From Paenibacillus bouchesdurhonensis (GTDB lineage Bacteria; Bacillota; Bacilli; Paenibacillales; Paenibacillaceae): a DNA stretch of 64,000 bases. Numbering within the stretch: the first letter of the stretch is position 1; every line of letters begins with the position of its first letter. The DNA lies in assembly GCF_900155685.1 (NCBI RefSeq), contig NZ_LT732548.1:3096887-3160886 (forward strand). Reading direction: 5' to 3'. The position numbers and the translations under genes are program-made. Positions 53,605 to 62,471 of the stretch are shown in pieces. A model generated the notes under the pieces. It ran no database searches. It was not told the DNA's origin and saw only the letters and a program-made list of their open reading frames with translations.

Positions 53605-54855
53605 TTACTTCTGAACGCCATATATAGCAAATTTACGTATGATCGGATTCGCGACAGCTTCAGTAATCTGCAGCCGTATTTTCTCTGCAAACATAGGGGT
53701 TACTACATCAATCTTCTTGTGACCGATAGCAATGCCGTGCACGATCTCCTTCCATGCTCCATCTGCGTATGCCTCGAGGACGTATTGACGCACCCTTTCC
53801 CCATGCGCAATATCCTCCATGAGCACGACGTGGCCGATCAACGCTGGCACAGGCAGCTCCAATTCGATCCGATGACCACTGCCTGATGCCTCAGTTAAAG
53901 GATGATCGAATCTGCGTCTGATCTCCTCTCCAAATTCCAGCAGACGCTTCACATCTGCCTCAGGCAGAAGTCCGCGGTTGTCCGGAGATACATTGAGCAG
54001 GAGAGTCGCTCCATGGCCGACCGAGCGATAATAAATATCCATCAACTGGTCTAGAGATAACAGCGATTCCTCGTCATTCGGATGCCAGAACCACCGATCT
54101 TTACGAATCGGTACATCGCATTCTGCGGGTACCCAAGCCGGCGTCTCAGGCAGCCATTGCAATGAAGCCTCGCTAAACATGCTGCCTTTAGCGGTCGTCG
54201 CTGTATTCCAGCAAGGATAAGGGGCAAGCCCGTCCTCATTGCCTACCCAGCGGATCGTAGGAGCGCCCATGTTGAAGATCATCGCCCCCGGCTGATGCTG
54301 CCGCACCAGATCCATGATCCGCCGCCAATCATATTCGCGCCCCTCAGAGCCGGCGCCATCGAACCAGATTTCTACCAGCGGACCATAGCCGGTAAGCAAT
54401 TCCTCTAGCTGCCGACAGTAGAAATTATCATATTTTTTGGGGTCTGAGTAACAGGGCTCATGCCGATCCCAAGGGGATAAATAAATGCCGAAGTCGATCC
54501 CCTCCTCGCGGCAGGCGTCCGCACATTCCCTGACAACATCGCCGCTTCCATTGCGCCATGGACTGGAAGCAACGGAATAATCGGTCGTTGATGTGGGCCA
54601 CAGACAGAAGCCGTCATGATGCTTCGCGGTCAGAATGAAATAACGGAATCCCGCCGCTTTGGCTGTTTTGACCCATTGCCTGGCATCCAGCTGCAGCGGA
54701 TTAAATAATAAGGGGGAATCCTTGCCCTCTCCCCATTCCTGATCACAAAAAGTATTGATCCCAAAATGACAGAACAGCCCAAGCTCCTTGTCCTGCCACG
54801 CTAGCTGCTCTGGAGTCGGCCGGGCCAAAAAATCTTCCGTGTGCTGCTTTTTCAA
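53605..54855 (-). CDS. GH29 alpha-L-fucosidase
   Basis: Retaining alpha-L-fucosidase of 416 residues without a signal peptide. Motifs: ELGLFCHFGINTFCDQEWG, FRYFILTAKHHDGFCLWPT, GIYLSPWDRHEP and the nucleophile Asp in LVEIWFDGAGSEG (about 167). A C-terminal beta-sandwich of about 95 residues follows (RIELELPVPALIGHVVLMED). The compact size and context suggest a GH29-B-type enzyme acting on branched alpha-1,3/1,4 fucose, but subfamily cannot be fixed by eye. It starts at TTG 54855, 9 bases after AGGAGG, 44 bases after the GH95 stop. Confidence 0.92.
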   Translation of the reverse strand: MKKQHTEDFLARPTPEQLAWQDKELGLFCHFGINTFCDQEWGEGKDSPLLFNPLQLDARQWVKTAKAAGFRYFILTAKHHDGFCLWPTSTTDYSVASSPWRNGSGDVVRECADACREEGIDFGIYLSPWDRHEPCYSDPKKYDNFYCRQLEELLTGYGPLVEIWFDGAGSEGREYDWRRIMDLVRQHQPGAMIFNMGAPTIRWVGNEDGLAPYPCWNTATTAKGSMFSEASLQWLPETPAWVPAECDVPIRKDRWFWHPNDEESLLSLDQLMDIYYRSVGHGATLLLNVSPDNRGLLPEADVKRLLEFGEEIRRRFDHPLTEASGSGHRIELELPVPALIGHVVLMEDIAHGERVRQYVLEAYADGAWKEIVHGIAIGHKKIDVVTPMFAEKIRLQITEAVANPIIRKFAIYGVQK

Positions 54856-54899
54856 ATCATTATTCCTCCTTTTGCACGCTCATACAGTTTACTGCTGCA

Positions 54900-57254
54900 T
54901 CATATTGGAACGATTCGATAACTTTTCCCACGCTCTGCGGCAAATATATACTGATAGCCCGACTGTAAGCTTAAGCTTACAGTCGGGACAGGAAATTGAG
55001 TGGAATCAAAAACAGCCAGCTGTATTCCGCTAAACAAAACGCATTTCCTCGTATGCTCGGAATAAATCTCAGCCGCTTCAAGCTTCGCTTTTTCCCACTG
55101 AATATCGACCACATAGCCGCCCCTGGCGCGTAAGCCCTTGACCGAGCCGCTTACCCATGCAGAAGGCAATGCCGGCAGCAGGCGAATTTCACCGCCATGG
55201 GATTGCAGGAGCATCTCCTGAATTGCAGCGGCTCCTCCAAAATTGGCATCGATTTGAAACGGAGGATGGTCGCCGAATAAATTGGGATGCACCGCCTTCT
55301 TCAGCAAATCGCGAAGACTATTATGCGCTTCATCTCCTTCGCCGAGTCTCGCCCAAAAGTTAGCGATCCACGCCTGACTCCAGCCGGTATGTCCCCCGCC
55401 ATACTTCAAGCGCCGCTCCAGTGTTGCACGGGCCGCTGCCCCAAGCTTAGGCATTTGATGGGGAATAATCTGTTCCCCTGGATGAAGCGCAAACAAATGT
55501 GAAATATGACGATGCCCCGGCTCATGTTCTTCATAGTCAACGGCCCATTCCATAATCTGGCCATGCCGACCGATCTCAGGCTGAGGAAGCTTCTCCCTTA
55601 CGCTTGCCCACTGTCCGATCAGCTCACCATCGAGCTCCAGGCATTCGGCTGCTTCAATGCAGGCCGTAAGCACCGCGTAAATAATTTGCGAATCCATAGA
55701 AGGACCAGAGCATAAAGATCCAAGCTGACCTTTTTCATTAACATAGCTGTTCTCCGGGGAAAGCGAAGGAGAAGTAACGAGATAGCCGTTCTCATCATCG
55801 ATAAGAGCATCCAGCAAGAACAGCGCGGCCTCCTTCAACACCGGATAAGCCCGTACCCGCAAAAACTCTGCAGAAAGACTATACCTGTAATGCTCCCATA
55901 AATGCAGAGCCAGCCAGGCCCCTCCCATCGGCCAAAAAATTGCTGGCGTCCACGCCCCGTACAAGCCGCTCTCCGCCCACAAATTAGAGGAGGAATGCGC
56001 CACAAACCCCCTCGCGCCATATAAGGCTGCCGCCGTTTTCCGTCCATTAATGACCAGCCGATCGATAAAATCGAACAAAGGCTGGTGGCATTCCGGCAAA
56101 TTTCCCGTCTCGGCGATCCAGTAATTCATTTGCAGATTAATATTCAGATGATAATCGCTCTCCCAGGGCGGTGTGAAGCTCTCATTCCAGATGCCCTGCA
56201 AATTGGCCGGCAGGCTGCCGGGCCTTGAGCTCGCCATCATTAAATAACGGCCATATTGGTAGAACAGCGCCTCTAGCTGCAGATCCTCTCCTCCTTGCCG
56301 ATAGTTCTGCAACCGTTCCGAGGTAGACATAGTGAGTCTTGCGCTTGTAGCATCTGCGGCTACTGTTTCTACAGCTACTTCCGTTTCTTCCGAAAGATCT
56401 CCTGGTACAAGCTCCAAGCTCACGCGACCAAACAAAGCCAAGTGGTCGGCCTTATGCGTATCCAGCAATGATCCATATGGCAATGAAGCGGCGAATTCTA
56501 CCTGCCTGATAGCTTCGCGAAACGGATCGTCAGAGCGGAAAGAGGTTTGGGCTGCAAGCAGCAAAGTAACGGCATCCGCTCCTTGAACATCCAAATAATT
56601 AGCGCTGGCCTGACAGTTGCCGCCAATCACGCATGCGCGGAGCACGCTGGCAAACCTTACGCCGTCCGTTCCGCATGCTCCCTCCATCGCCAAAGTATGA
56701 TCATTCTCCCGTCTCATCTCTCCATCGAATGGACGTCTGCTTAGCCGGGCTGTTAAACTAATAGCCCCCGGCTTCGATGCCGTTATACGGACGACAAGCA
56801 CTTGATGAACAGTGCTAGCGAAGACTTCCCGGTCATAGCGAACACCAGCCGCCTCATAGCTCACAGAAGCAATACCTGTCCTAAGATTCAGTTCGCGGCT
56901 GTAATCCCTTCCTTCTGCCCGATCATGATCGAACTGAAGCAGTAAATCTCCCAAGGGCTGGTAGGGACCAAAATATTGTGGAGCATTCGTAAAATGCAGG
57001 AGCATCTGTCTCTCGGCCTCGTTAACCTCACCGCCGCGAAGCAGACTCCTAATGCGGCCCAGCTTTTTCCACGCCATAGGATTATCGCATTGCTTCGGCC
57101 CGCCATACCAAATAGAATCCTCATTTAATCCGATTCGTTCCGAGGTTACGCCGCCAAATATCATCGCACCAAGCCTGCCGTTGCCCAGCGGAAAAGCCTC
57201 CGTCCAGACCCGGGCAGGCTGCTTCTCTATAAGCTTGTTTATCTCGTTCGTCAT
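54900..57254 (-). CDS. GH95 alpha-fucosidase-like enzyme
   Basis: Inverting glycosidase of family GH95, which mostly acts on alpha-1,2-linked fucose or galactose; 784 residues. The N-terminal beta domain (about 8-240) opens with [23 protein letters not shown] and [11 protein letters not shown]; the catalytic (alpha/alpha)6 barrel (about 290-690) has [32 protein letters not shown] (catalytic Asn/Asp region), [20 protein letters not shown] and [17 protein letters not shown]. No signal peptide. The start at 57254 has AGGAG upstream. A perfect 30-base palindrome lies in its last 100 bases (54958-54987). Confidence 0.92.
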   Translation of the reverse strand: MTNEINKLIEKQPARVWTEAFPLGNGRLGAMIFGGVTSERIGLNEDSIWYGGPKQCDNPMAWKKLGRIRSLLRGGEVNEAERQMLLHFTNAPQYFGPYQPLGDLLLQFDHDRAEGRDYSRELNLRTGIASVSYEAAGVRYDREVFASTVHQVLVVRITASKPGAISLTARLSRRPFDGEMRRENDHTLAMEGACGTDGVRFASVLRACVIGGNCQASANYLDVQGADAVTLLLAAQTSFRSDDPFREAIRQVEFAASLPYGSLLDTHKADHLALFGRVSLELVPGDLSEETEVAVETVAADATSARLTMSTSERLQNYRQGGEDLQLEALFYQYGRYLMMASSRPGSLPANLQGIWNESFTPPWESDYHLNINLQMNYWIAETGNLPECHQPLFDFIDRLVINGRKTAAALYGARGFVAHSSSNLWAESGLYGAWTPAIFWPMGGAWLALHLWEHYRYSLSAEFLRVRAYPVLKEAALFLLDALIDDENGYLVTSPSLSPENSYVNEKGQLGSLCSGPSMDSQIIYAVLTACIEAAECLELDGELIGQWASVREKLPQPEIGRHGQIMEWAVDYEEHEPGHRHISHLFALHPGEQIIPHQMPKLGAAARATLERRLKYGGGHTGWSQAWIANFWARLGEGDEAHNSLRDLLKKAVHPNLFGDHPPFQIDANFGGAAAIQEMLLQSHGGEIRLLPALPSAWVSGSVKGLRARGGYVVDIQWEKAKLEAAEIYSEHTRKCVLFSGIQLAVFDSTQFPVPTVSLSLQSGYQYIFAAERGKSYRIVPI
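54958..54987. repeat. Perfect 30-base palindrome inside the GH95 gene
   Basis: CCCGACTGTAAGCTT is followed immediately by its reverse complement, with no loop. It lies within the C-terminal codons of the GH95 gene and encodes [10 protein letters not shown] there; the same peptide can be read on the other strand. Its role is unknown. Confidence 0.85.
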
Positions 57255-57289
57255 CGCTCTGCTCCTAATTGTATAGTCCACAGTAGATA

Positions 57290-57336
57290 ACAAGGGCCGT
57301 CTCTCATGTTCAAACGATCATTGAGACGGCCCTTGT
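57290..57336 (-). terminator. Hairpin between the binding-protein and GH95 genes
   Basis: ACAAGGGCCGTCTC and GAGACGGCCCTTGT form a perfect 14-base stem around an 18-base loop. It lacks a T tail on the minus strand. Such hairpins between a binding-protein gene and its followers often protect the upstream message or cause partial termination. Confidence 0.6.
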
Positions 57337-57370
57337 AAATTAATTACTCATTATTACTTCAGCACTCCAA

Positions 57371-58750
57371 TTACTTGATAACACCTTTCTCATTGATGAT
57401 CTTCGTTGCTTCATCCACCATCCATTTTTGGACATCATCGATCGGCTCATTGCTAAGCATAAATTTACTGAATCCGTCGTTGATCACCTTGGTGATTTCT
57501 GAAGTTGCTGTTGTCATCACTTCTGCAGCATCAAGGAATTGAATGTCCTCACTGAACAACGTATATTTGAGAGAATCAATATCATACATATCTTCTTTAC
57601 CTGCAACGAGCTTTGTCAGCAAGTCTTCATTGTTGGCTTGCTTATACCCAGAGAACTCTTGTCTATTGTCCGACTCTGCGGTAGTCATGAATCTCATTAG
57701 CTTAAAGGCCGCTTCCTTGTTCTCTGAAGTAGAGCCCATAGCGATTTGCGAACCGCTGGTGAAATATTTGCCTTCATAGTCTTTAGGCTCTGCACCCTTC
57801 GGAGGTACCGGCACCGGCGCAAATGCAGTCTTGAAAGTATGCGGATATTGCTCCGTATTCCCTGGATCTGGAATCGTGAAGTTACCCGTCAGTATCATAG
57901 CAGCATCTTCATTGAAGAACTCGGTGCGATAGTTAAGCTTTGCGGCAAGAACATCTGCGTAAGTCTTAGCGGATTTATCAATCGACTCCATGTCTTTACG
58001 CAATTGGAAGAAATATTTATAGGATGGATCAGCCAAAATCGTTGTACCATCATCGTATACGAACGGATCCTTCATCATCGTCTGTGCAGGAGCATTCATG
58101 TACAGCTCCCAAGTATGGAAGTAAGAACCGTAGCGTTTATCCACACCTTCACCCTTCGTTAACTTCTTGGCATATTCACGGTAATCATCCCAGGTCCAGC
58201 CGAATTTAGGGATCTCTAGACCAGCTTCATCGAGCGCATCCTTGTTCAGCATGACGTAGTTAATGCTCTTGGTGTACTGCATTCCGTAATATTTGCCGTC
58301 TACCTTCGTGTTGACATAATATTCATCTTCAGGAACAATGCCTTCCTGGTCATATAACTCATTTAATGGAGCAAGCGCCCCGCGAGTGGCTCGTTCAAGA
58401 GCAGCCCCCAAGCTAGGCAATTGCACAACATCAATCGCTTCTCCGGAAGAAATGAGGAAATCGAGTTTCTTCATCATTTCTACGGAATCCCCAGGTACGA
58501 GAACAACATGCTCGACCTTGATATTCGGATTTTGATCCATAAACTCCTTCAGCATGGCATCGGTTCCCACGGTTTGAGCGTCGTTATCCCAGTTGTAATA
58601 CTTAATCGTTACCGGCTTCTCGGGTGAGTTGCCCGATTTGTTCCCTTCGGCTCCGGTATTTCCAGATTTTCCGCATCCGCTCACAAGCAGGCTGATGGCG
58701 AGAATGGTACCGAGAATGATGGAAAAGCTTTTTTTACCCTTATGTGTCAT
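57371..58750 (-). CDS. Sugar ABC transporter binding lipoprotein
   Basis: Family 1 extracellular solute-binding lipoprotein of 459 residues. The signal peptide ends at LLVSGC (Cys about residue 26), followed by a Gly/Ser/Asn linker. The mature protein has TIKYYNWDNDAQTVGTDAMLKEF, PNIKVEHVVL, LDFLISSGEAIDVVQL and GWTWDDYREYAKKL, as in oligosaccharide receptors paired with YesM/YesN regulators. The substrate is probably a fucosylated or galactosylated oligosaccharide, judged by the three glycosidase genes downstream. GGGGGAAG precedes the ATG. It has its own promoter region with a cre-like site. Confidence 0.92.
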   Translation of the reverse strand: MTHKGKKSFSIILGTILAISLLVSGCGKSGNTGAEGNKSGNSPEKPVTIKYYNWDNDAQTVGTDAMLKEFMDQNPNIKVEHVVLVPGDSVEMMKKLDFLISSGEAIDVVQLPSLGAALERATRGALAPLNELYDQEGIVPEDEYYVNTKVDGKYYGMQYTKSINYVMLNKDALDEAGLEIPKFGWTWDDYREYAKKLTKGEGVDKRYGSYFHTWELYMNAPAQTMMKDPFVYDDGTTILADPSYKYFFQLRKDMESIDKSAKTYADVLAAKLNYRTEFFNEDAAMILTGNFTIPDPGNTEQYPHTFKTAFAPVPVPPKGAEPKDYEGKYFTSGSQIAMGSTSENKEAAFKLMRFMTTAESDNRQEFSGYKQANNEDLLTKLVAGKEDMYDIDSLKYTLFSEDIQFLDAAEVMTTATSEITKVINDGFSKFMLSNEPIDDVQKWMVDEATKIINEKGVIK

Positions 58751-58799
58751 CTTTCTTCCCCCTGCACTGAAATTTTAGTGTAGTGCTTGTACATATCTC

Positions 58800-58882
58800 A
58801 TTATAGGCGGTTGCCTCAAAGGCCAAGTGCAAAATTTTGATGTGATAGGAATACATTTTTGACTTTTATGATAGCGCTTGCT
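58800..58882 (-). promoter_or_regulatory. Promoter region of the binding-protein gene with a cre-like site
   Basis: TATAAT (58800-58805 on the minus strand) lies 50 bases before the start; no good -35 is evident. ATGATAGCGCTTGCT at 58868-58882 fits WTGNAANCGNWNNCW with one mismatch. Position upstream of the -10 suggests CcpA control, and the poor -35 suggests a need for an activator. Confidence 0.45.
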
Positions 58883-58894
58883 CCAAATGTGGAA

Positions 58895-59731
58895 TCAGCC
58901 TTTTACGCCTCCCAGTGCAATACCGTTAATCACTTGCTTCTGCAGAGCGGTGAACACGATCAATAAAGGAATAATCGCGGACACAGCCGCCGTCATCATA
59001 ATTGCATAGTTGTTCGTATAGTCGTCCCGGAACAGCGTCATTCCGAGCGGAATGGTGTAAAGGTCTTTATCCAGCAGGAAAATCAAAGGATTCTGATAAT
59101 CGTTCCAGGTCCAGATAAATTTAATGATCGCTACAGTCGCTAATACCGGCTTACAGAGCGGAATCATGATCGAGGTGAATATTTTAAAATGGCCTGCCCC
59201 ATCAATTCTCGCCGCTTCGATAAATTCATCGCTGATCCCGACCATAAATTGCCGCAGCAGGAACGTGAAATAAATGGAGAACATGCTCATCAGTATGATC
59301 GCTGCATGTGTATTGTAAAGTCCAAACCAACGAATAAGCAAGAAACGAGGAATCAGTGTCGCCTGATCCGGAATAATCATAAAAGACAAGAGCGCCAAGA
59401 ACACTAGATTTCGCCCTTTAAAATTAATCTTTGTCAGCGCATAGGCCGCCATGGATGAAATAATCAAAGTGATACAGGTAGTAATGATCGCAATCTTAAA
59501 CGAATTGAAGTAGAATTCATAAAATGGAATCTTTCCCATCCAAACCGCTTTAAAGTTATACGCTACATTAATTTTCTCAGGAATCCATTGAATCGGAAAG
59601 CGCATGACATCCTTCTCATATTTAAAAGCTGCCGAGACCATCCAAATGAGCGGTATGAGAAATACAATGGACAAGGCGCCCATGAAGACGGTGATTATCG
59701 TTTTTGACATGTTTTTACGAATTAGCTGCAT
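58895..59731 (-). CDS. Sugar ABC transporter permease, MalG type
   Basis: Carbohydrate ABC permease of 278 residues with six membrane helices. The ATPase-contact EAA loop reads EFIEAARIDGAGHFKIFTSIMIPLCKP (about residue 165). N-terminal helix FMGALSIVFLIPLIWMVSAAF and the terminal NGIALGGVKG are typical of the MalG/CUT1 group. GGGGGG precedes the ATG, 12 bases after the MalF-type gene. No ATPase gene is present, so it must share an MsmX-like ATPase encoded elsewhere. Confidence 0.93.
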   Translation of the reverse strand: MQLIRKNMSKTIITVFMGALSIVFLIPLIWMVSAAFKYEKDVMRFPIQWIPEKINVAYNFKAVWMGKIPFYEFYFNSFKIAIITTCITLIISSMAAYALTKINFKGRNLVFLALLSFMIIPDQATLIPRFLLIRWFGLYNTHAAIILMSMFSIYFTFLLRQFMVGISDEFIEAARIDGAGHFKIFTSIMIPLCKPVLATVAIIKFIWTWNDYQNPLIFLLDKDLYTIPLGMTLFRDDYTNNYAIMMTAAVSAIIPLLIVFTALQKQVINGIALGGVKG

Positions 59732-59743
59732 TTGATATCCCCC

Positions 59744-60676
59744 CTAGTCTTCGTTTCTCATTTTCCAGGTCAGCGCCGTAAGCAAACCGATAATCGCAAA
59801 CAGCAGCCAGGAAATGGCGGAAGCGTAGCCCATATTGTAGTATTTAAAGCCTTCCTCATAAATCCGGAACACAAGCACGGTCGATGAATTGTTCGGGCCG
59901 CCTTCCGTCAAGTAAGCGATAATGTCGAATACTTTAAAGGATCCAATCAGCATCGTAATCAGCAGGAAGAAAGTTGTAGAACGCAGCATCGGGACAGTAA
60001 TGGAAAAGAACTTCTTGAAGGAGTTCGCCCCATCAATTTCCGCGGCTTCGTAGATTTCATTTGAAATATTCGTTAAGCCGGCCATATAGATGATAATCGT
60101 GTAGCCAAGGCTTGCCCATGAGCTGATAATGGCAATGGACAGAAGCGAAGTCTTCGGATCAACCAGCCATTTGGGCGGATTGGAAAGTCCGATATCCATT
60201 AAGAACTGGTTAATCGGTCCAAGCGATGGATGAAACAATGCGCTCCATACTGCGGCAATCGCAATAATCGAAGAAATATAAGGAATAAAGAACGCTACCT
60301 TAAAATAATCTTTGAAAAATACGCTGTTATGAATCAGCACGGCCATGACCAAAGCGATGGCAATTGGAATGGGCACCGTCATAATCATATAGAAGACGTT
60401 ATTTTTCACAGCTTGAAGGATCGTTGGATCCTGAAGCAATTTCACATAGTTGCCAATTCCAATAAATTTGATCCCTTTCACACCGGATAATAAATCCCAT
60501 TTCGATAAGCTCAGATATAAAGAAAATCCAAGCGCGAATACGTTAAGAAACAACATACCGATGATTTCCGGAGCTAGAAATAGCCAGCCGATCAGCGCAT
60601 CCTTTCGGTGCGGAGTCCAAAATTTCTTCCGTGGTTCTCTGTGGGTGCCCGGTACAGGTTGTTTTGCTGCCTCCAC
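59744..60676 (-). CDS. Sugar ABC transporter permease, MalF type
   Basis: Partner permease of 310 residues with six helices. It starts with a cytoplasmic basic tail and DALIGWLFLAPEIIGMLFLNVFALGFSLYLS; the EAA loop is EIYEAAEIDGANSFKKFFSITVPMLRST (about residue 210). The start is a GTG at 60676 behind AGAGGTGAT. First gene of the permease pair; a terminator separates it from the response-regulator gene, so it has its own promoter. Confidence 0.93.
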   Translation of the reverse strand: MEAAKQPVPGTHREPRKKFWTPHRKDALIGWLFLAPEIIGMLFLNVFALGFSLYLSLSKWDLLSGVKGIKFIGIGNYVKLLQDPTILQAVKNNVFYMIMTVPIPIAIALVMAVLIHNSVFFKDYFKVAFFIPYISSIIAIAAVWSALFHPSLGPINQFLMDIGLSNPPKWLVDPKTSLLSIAIISSWASLGYTIIIYMAGLTNISNEIYEAAEIDGANSFKKFFSITVPMLRSTTFFLLITMLIGSFKVFDIIAYLTEGGPNNSSTVLVFRIYEEGFKYYNMGYASAISWLLFAIIGLLTALTWKMRNED

Positions 60677-60708
60677 GTTTTATCACCTCTGCATATTAGT
60701 AAGTTTTC

Positions 60709-60714
60709 ATTATA
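60709..60714 (-). promoter_or_regulatory. Probable -10 box of the permease operon
   Basis: TATAAT on the minus strand, 33 bases before the permease start and downstream of the regulator's terminator. No recognisable -35 lies at 16-18 bases, as expected for a promoter that needs the AraC-type response regulator. Confidence 0.4.
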
Positions 60715-60819
60715 GTAATACATCAAGAGGCCCGATACAGGAGTGATTATGACCAGCCGCGTGCATAATTTTGACCTTCTTTTTTTGAAAGAACAGCCCT
60801 CAGCTCGCCCTTCATGCGC

Positions 60820-60862
60820 AAAAAAAAGCGCAGCAAATTGTATTTCAATTTGCCCGCTTTTT
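60820..60862 (-). terminator. Terminator of the two-component genes
   Basis: GCAAATTG pairs with CAATTTGC, extended by imperfect GCGC/GCGG pairing; on the minus strand a run of eight T follows. It lies about 20 bases after the response-regulator stop. Confidence 0.8.
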
Positions 60863-60880
60863 CAAGCTTATGCCTATGGA

Positions 60881-62467
60881 TCATTTACGCGCCGAATGCT
60901 TGGCCTTAAACTCACTTGGCGTTAAGCCGACGTATTTCTTGAACACTTTAGAAAAATAGGTTCTGTCCGAATATCCCAGCCCGATGGCCATCGACTCCAG
61001 ATTTTGATTAGACATTTTCAGCATTTTCGTTGCCAGCTTCATCTTGTATTGATGCACGTAATCCGTAAAGGTAGCCCCGGTCATCCGCTTAAAGTAGCGT
61101 GAGAAATAGCTTGGGTTTAAATACAAATGGCGTGCCATATCTATCGACGTAATATTGTCAGCCAGGTGCTGCTCGATATACTGCTGGATCACCTGGAGCT
61201 TTGGCTCCTGCGTCACATTCGCTCCCTGAATGCCTCTGTTCTCCTTCATCTGAATCAGCTTTCTTTCCACCAGTGCGATAGAATCGCTCAATGATCGCGA
61301 CAATGTCAGGTAATGGAACACATCCTCTTCAAACTTTAGATTGGAGAACATCAGCTCAATGCCTCGCAGCATAAAAGACAGCTCCCGCGCAAAATCTTCC
61401 GGGACGAGCATCAATTCACGCGCATTATCGGCGATTTCAAGCAATATACCGCGGATGGAATCCAAATCTTGCTTAATGACGGCCTGCCCCAATTGCGAGA
61501 TAAAGCTATTGAGGAAGCCTTGCGGAGCCGGCTGGAACATCAGGGCTGCATTTCGGGAAGCATCAGTCACAGTGTAGTCGGAGCCTTCATAGAATTCGAT
61601 TTTGTTCTGTATAATTTGCTGGTAAACAGCGCCGATCGAATCCAGCTCCATTTTGTCTGTAACCGTGACGACAGTAGGCTGAATCTTCAGAAAATGAATG
61701 CACTGGGAACACAGCTGTTCTAGAAAATTGTTGAAATGAAGAATTTCATTCTGAGCCAGGTTCAACCTGAAATTATATAAAATCGTAATATTGTCCTTCT
61801 CCAAAAAGGGAGTGATCCCTTCGCAGGTTTCAGCCAGCTCCAAAGCAATATTGTAAATAGCATACATAATCAGTGAATATTCGCTCTGCTTGTAGCGTTG
61901 ATCGAAGCTTGAGAATTGAACGTTAACGATTCCCAGCAAAAACCACGGGTAATTCCAAGTGACTCCAATTTGTGAAGCGTAAGCCATCGTCATTTCGGAG
62001 GGCGCTCTGTCGATCACTCTTTTTAGCAGATCCTGGCGGAATAGCTGACTATTATAGTCGGATGTCTTCCAGCGAATCAGACCTGTTCGAGATTTCAAGA
62101 TCGTGACCGATTTTTCCAAGCTCTGCTCTAGCTGCTCCGCAGTAAGCTGATCCTTGATCAAATAGTCGTCCGCCTTGAGCTTAAGCGCCTGCTGCGCGAA
62201 ATGAAAGTCCTCATGGCAGGTTAGAAAGATCACGCGGATATCCGGTTTTATGGAGGTGAATATATTGGCCAGCTCGATTCCGTTCTTTTGCGGAAGACCA
62301 ATATCCGTAATTAAAATATCGGGCTGAACTTCTTCAAACATATGCATTGCCTTTACACTTGAATAAGTGGTTCCGACAATTTGCAAATTGTTCGCCTCCC
62401 AGTCAATCATCTGCTGCAGCACCTTGAGCATGGGAACATCATCGTCGATCAGCATCACCCTATACAT
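60881..62467 (-). CDS. AraC-type response regulator (YesN-like)
   Basis: A 528-residue response regulator. The receiver domain (1-120) has LIDDDVPM, phosphoacceptor Asp in DILITDIGLPQKNG (about 54), FLTCHEDF and the Lys in DDYLIKDQ. A middle region of about 290 residues with no named fold follows, then a C-terminal AraC domain (about 428-525; LADNITSIDMARHLYLNPSYFSRYFKRMTG, SMAIGLGYSDRTYFSKVFKKYVG). It should activate the ABC transporter and glycosidase genes when phosphorylated by the adjacent kinase. Its ATG lies 4 bases after the kinase stop, behind GGAGGAG. Confidence 0.93.
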   Translation of the reverse strand: MYRVMLIDDDVPMLKVLQQMIDWEANNLQIVGTTYSSVKAMHMFEEVQPDILITDIGLPQKNGIELANIFTSIKPDIRVIFLTCHEDFHFAQQALKLKADDYLIKDQLTAEQLEQSLEKSVTILKSRTGLIRWKTSDYNSQLFRQDLLKRVIDRAPSEMTMAYASQIGVTWNYPWFLLGIVNVQFSSFDQRYKQSEYSLIMYAIYNIALELAETCEGITPFLEKDNITILYNFRLNLAQNEILHFNNFLEQLCSQCIHFLKIQPTVVTVTDKMELDSIGAVYQQIIQNKIEFYEGSDYTVTDASRNAALMFQPAPQGFLNSFISQLGQAVIKQDLDSIRGILLEIADNARELMLVPEDFARELSFMLRGIELMFSNLKFEEDVFHYLTLSRSLSDSIALVERKLIQMKENRGIQGANVTQEPKLQVIQQYIEQHLADNITSIDMARHLYLNPSYFSRYFKRMTGATFTDYVHQYKMKLATKMLKMSNQNLESMAIGLGYSDRTYFSKVFKKYVGLTPSEFKAKHSARK

Positions 62468-62471
62468 CTCT

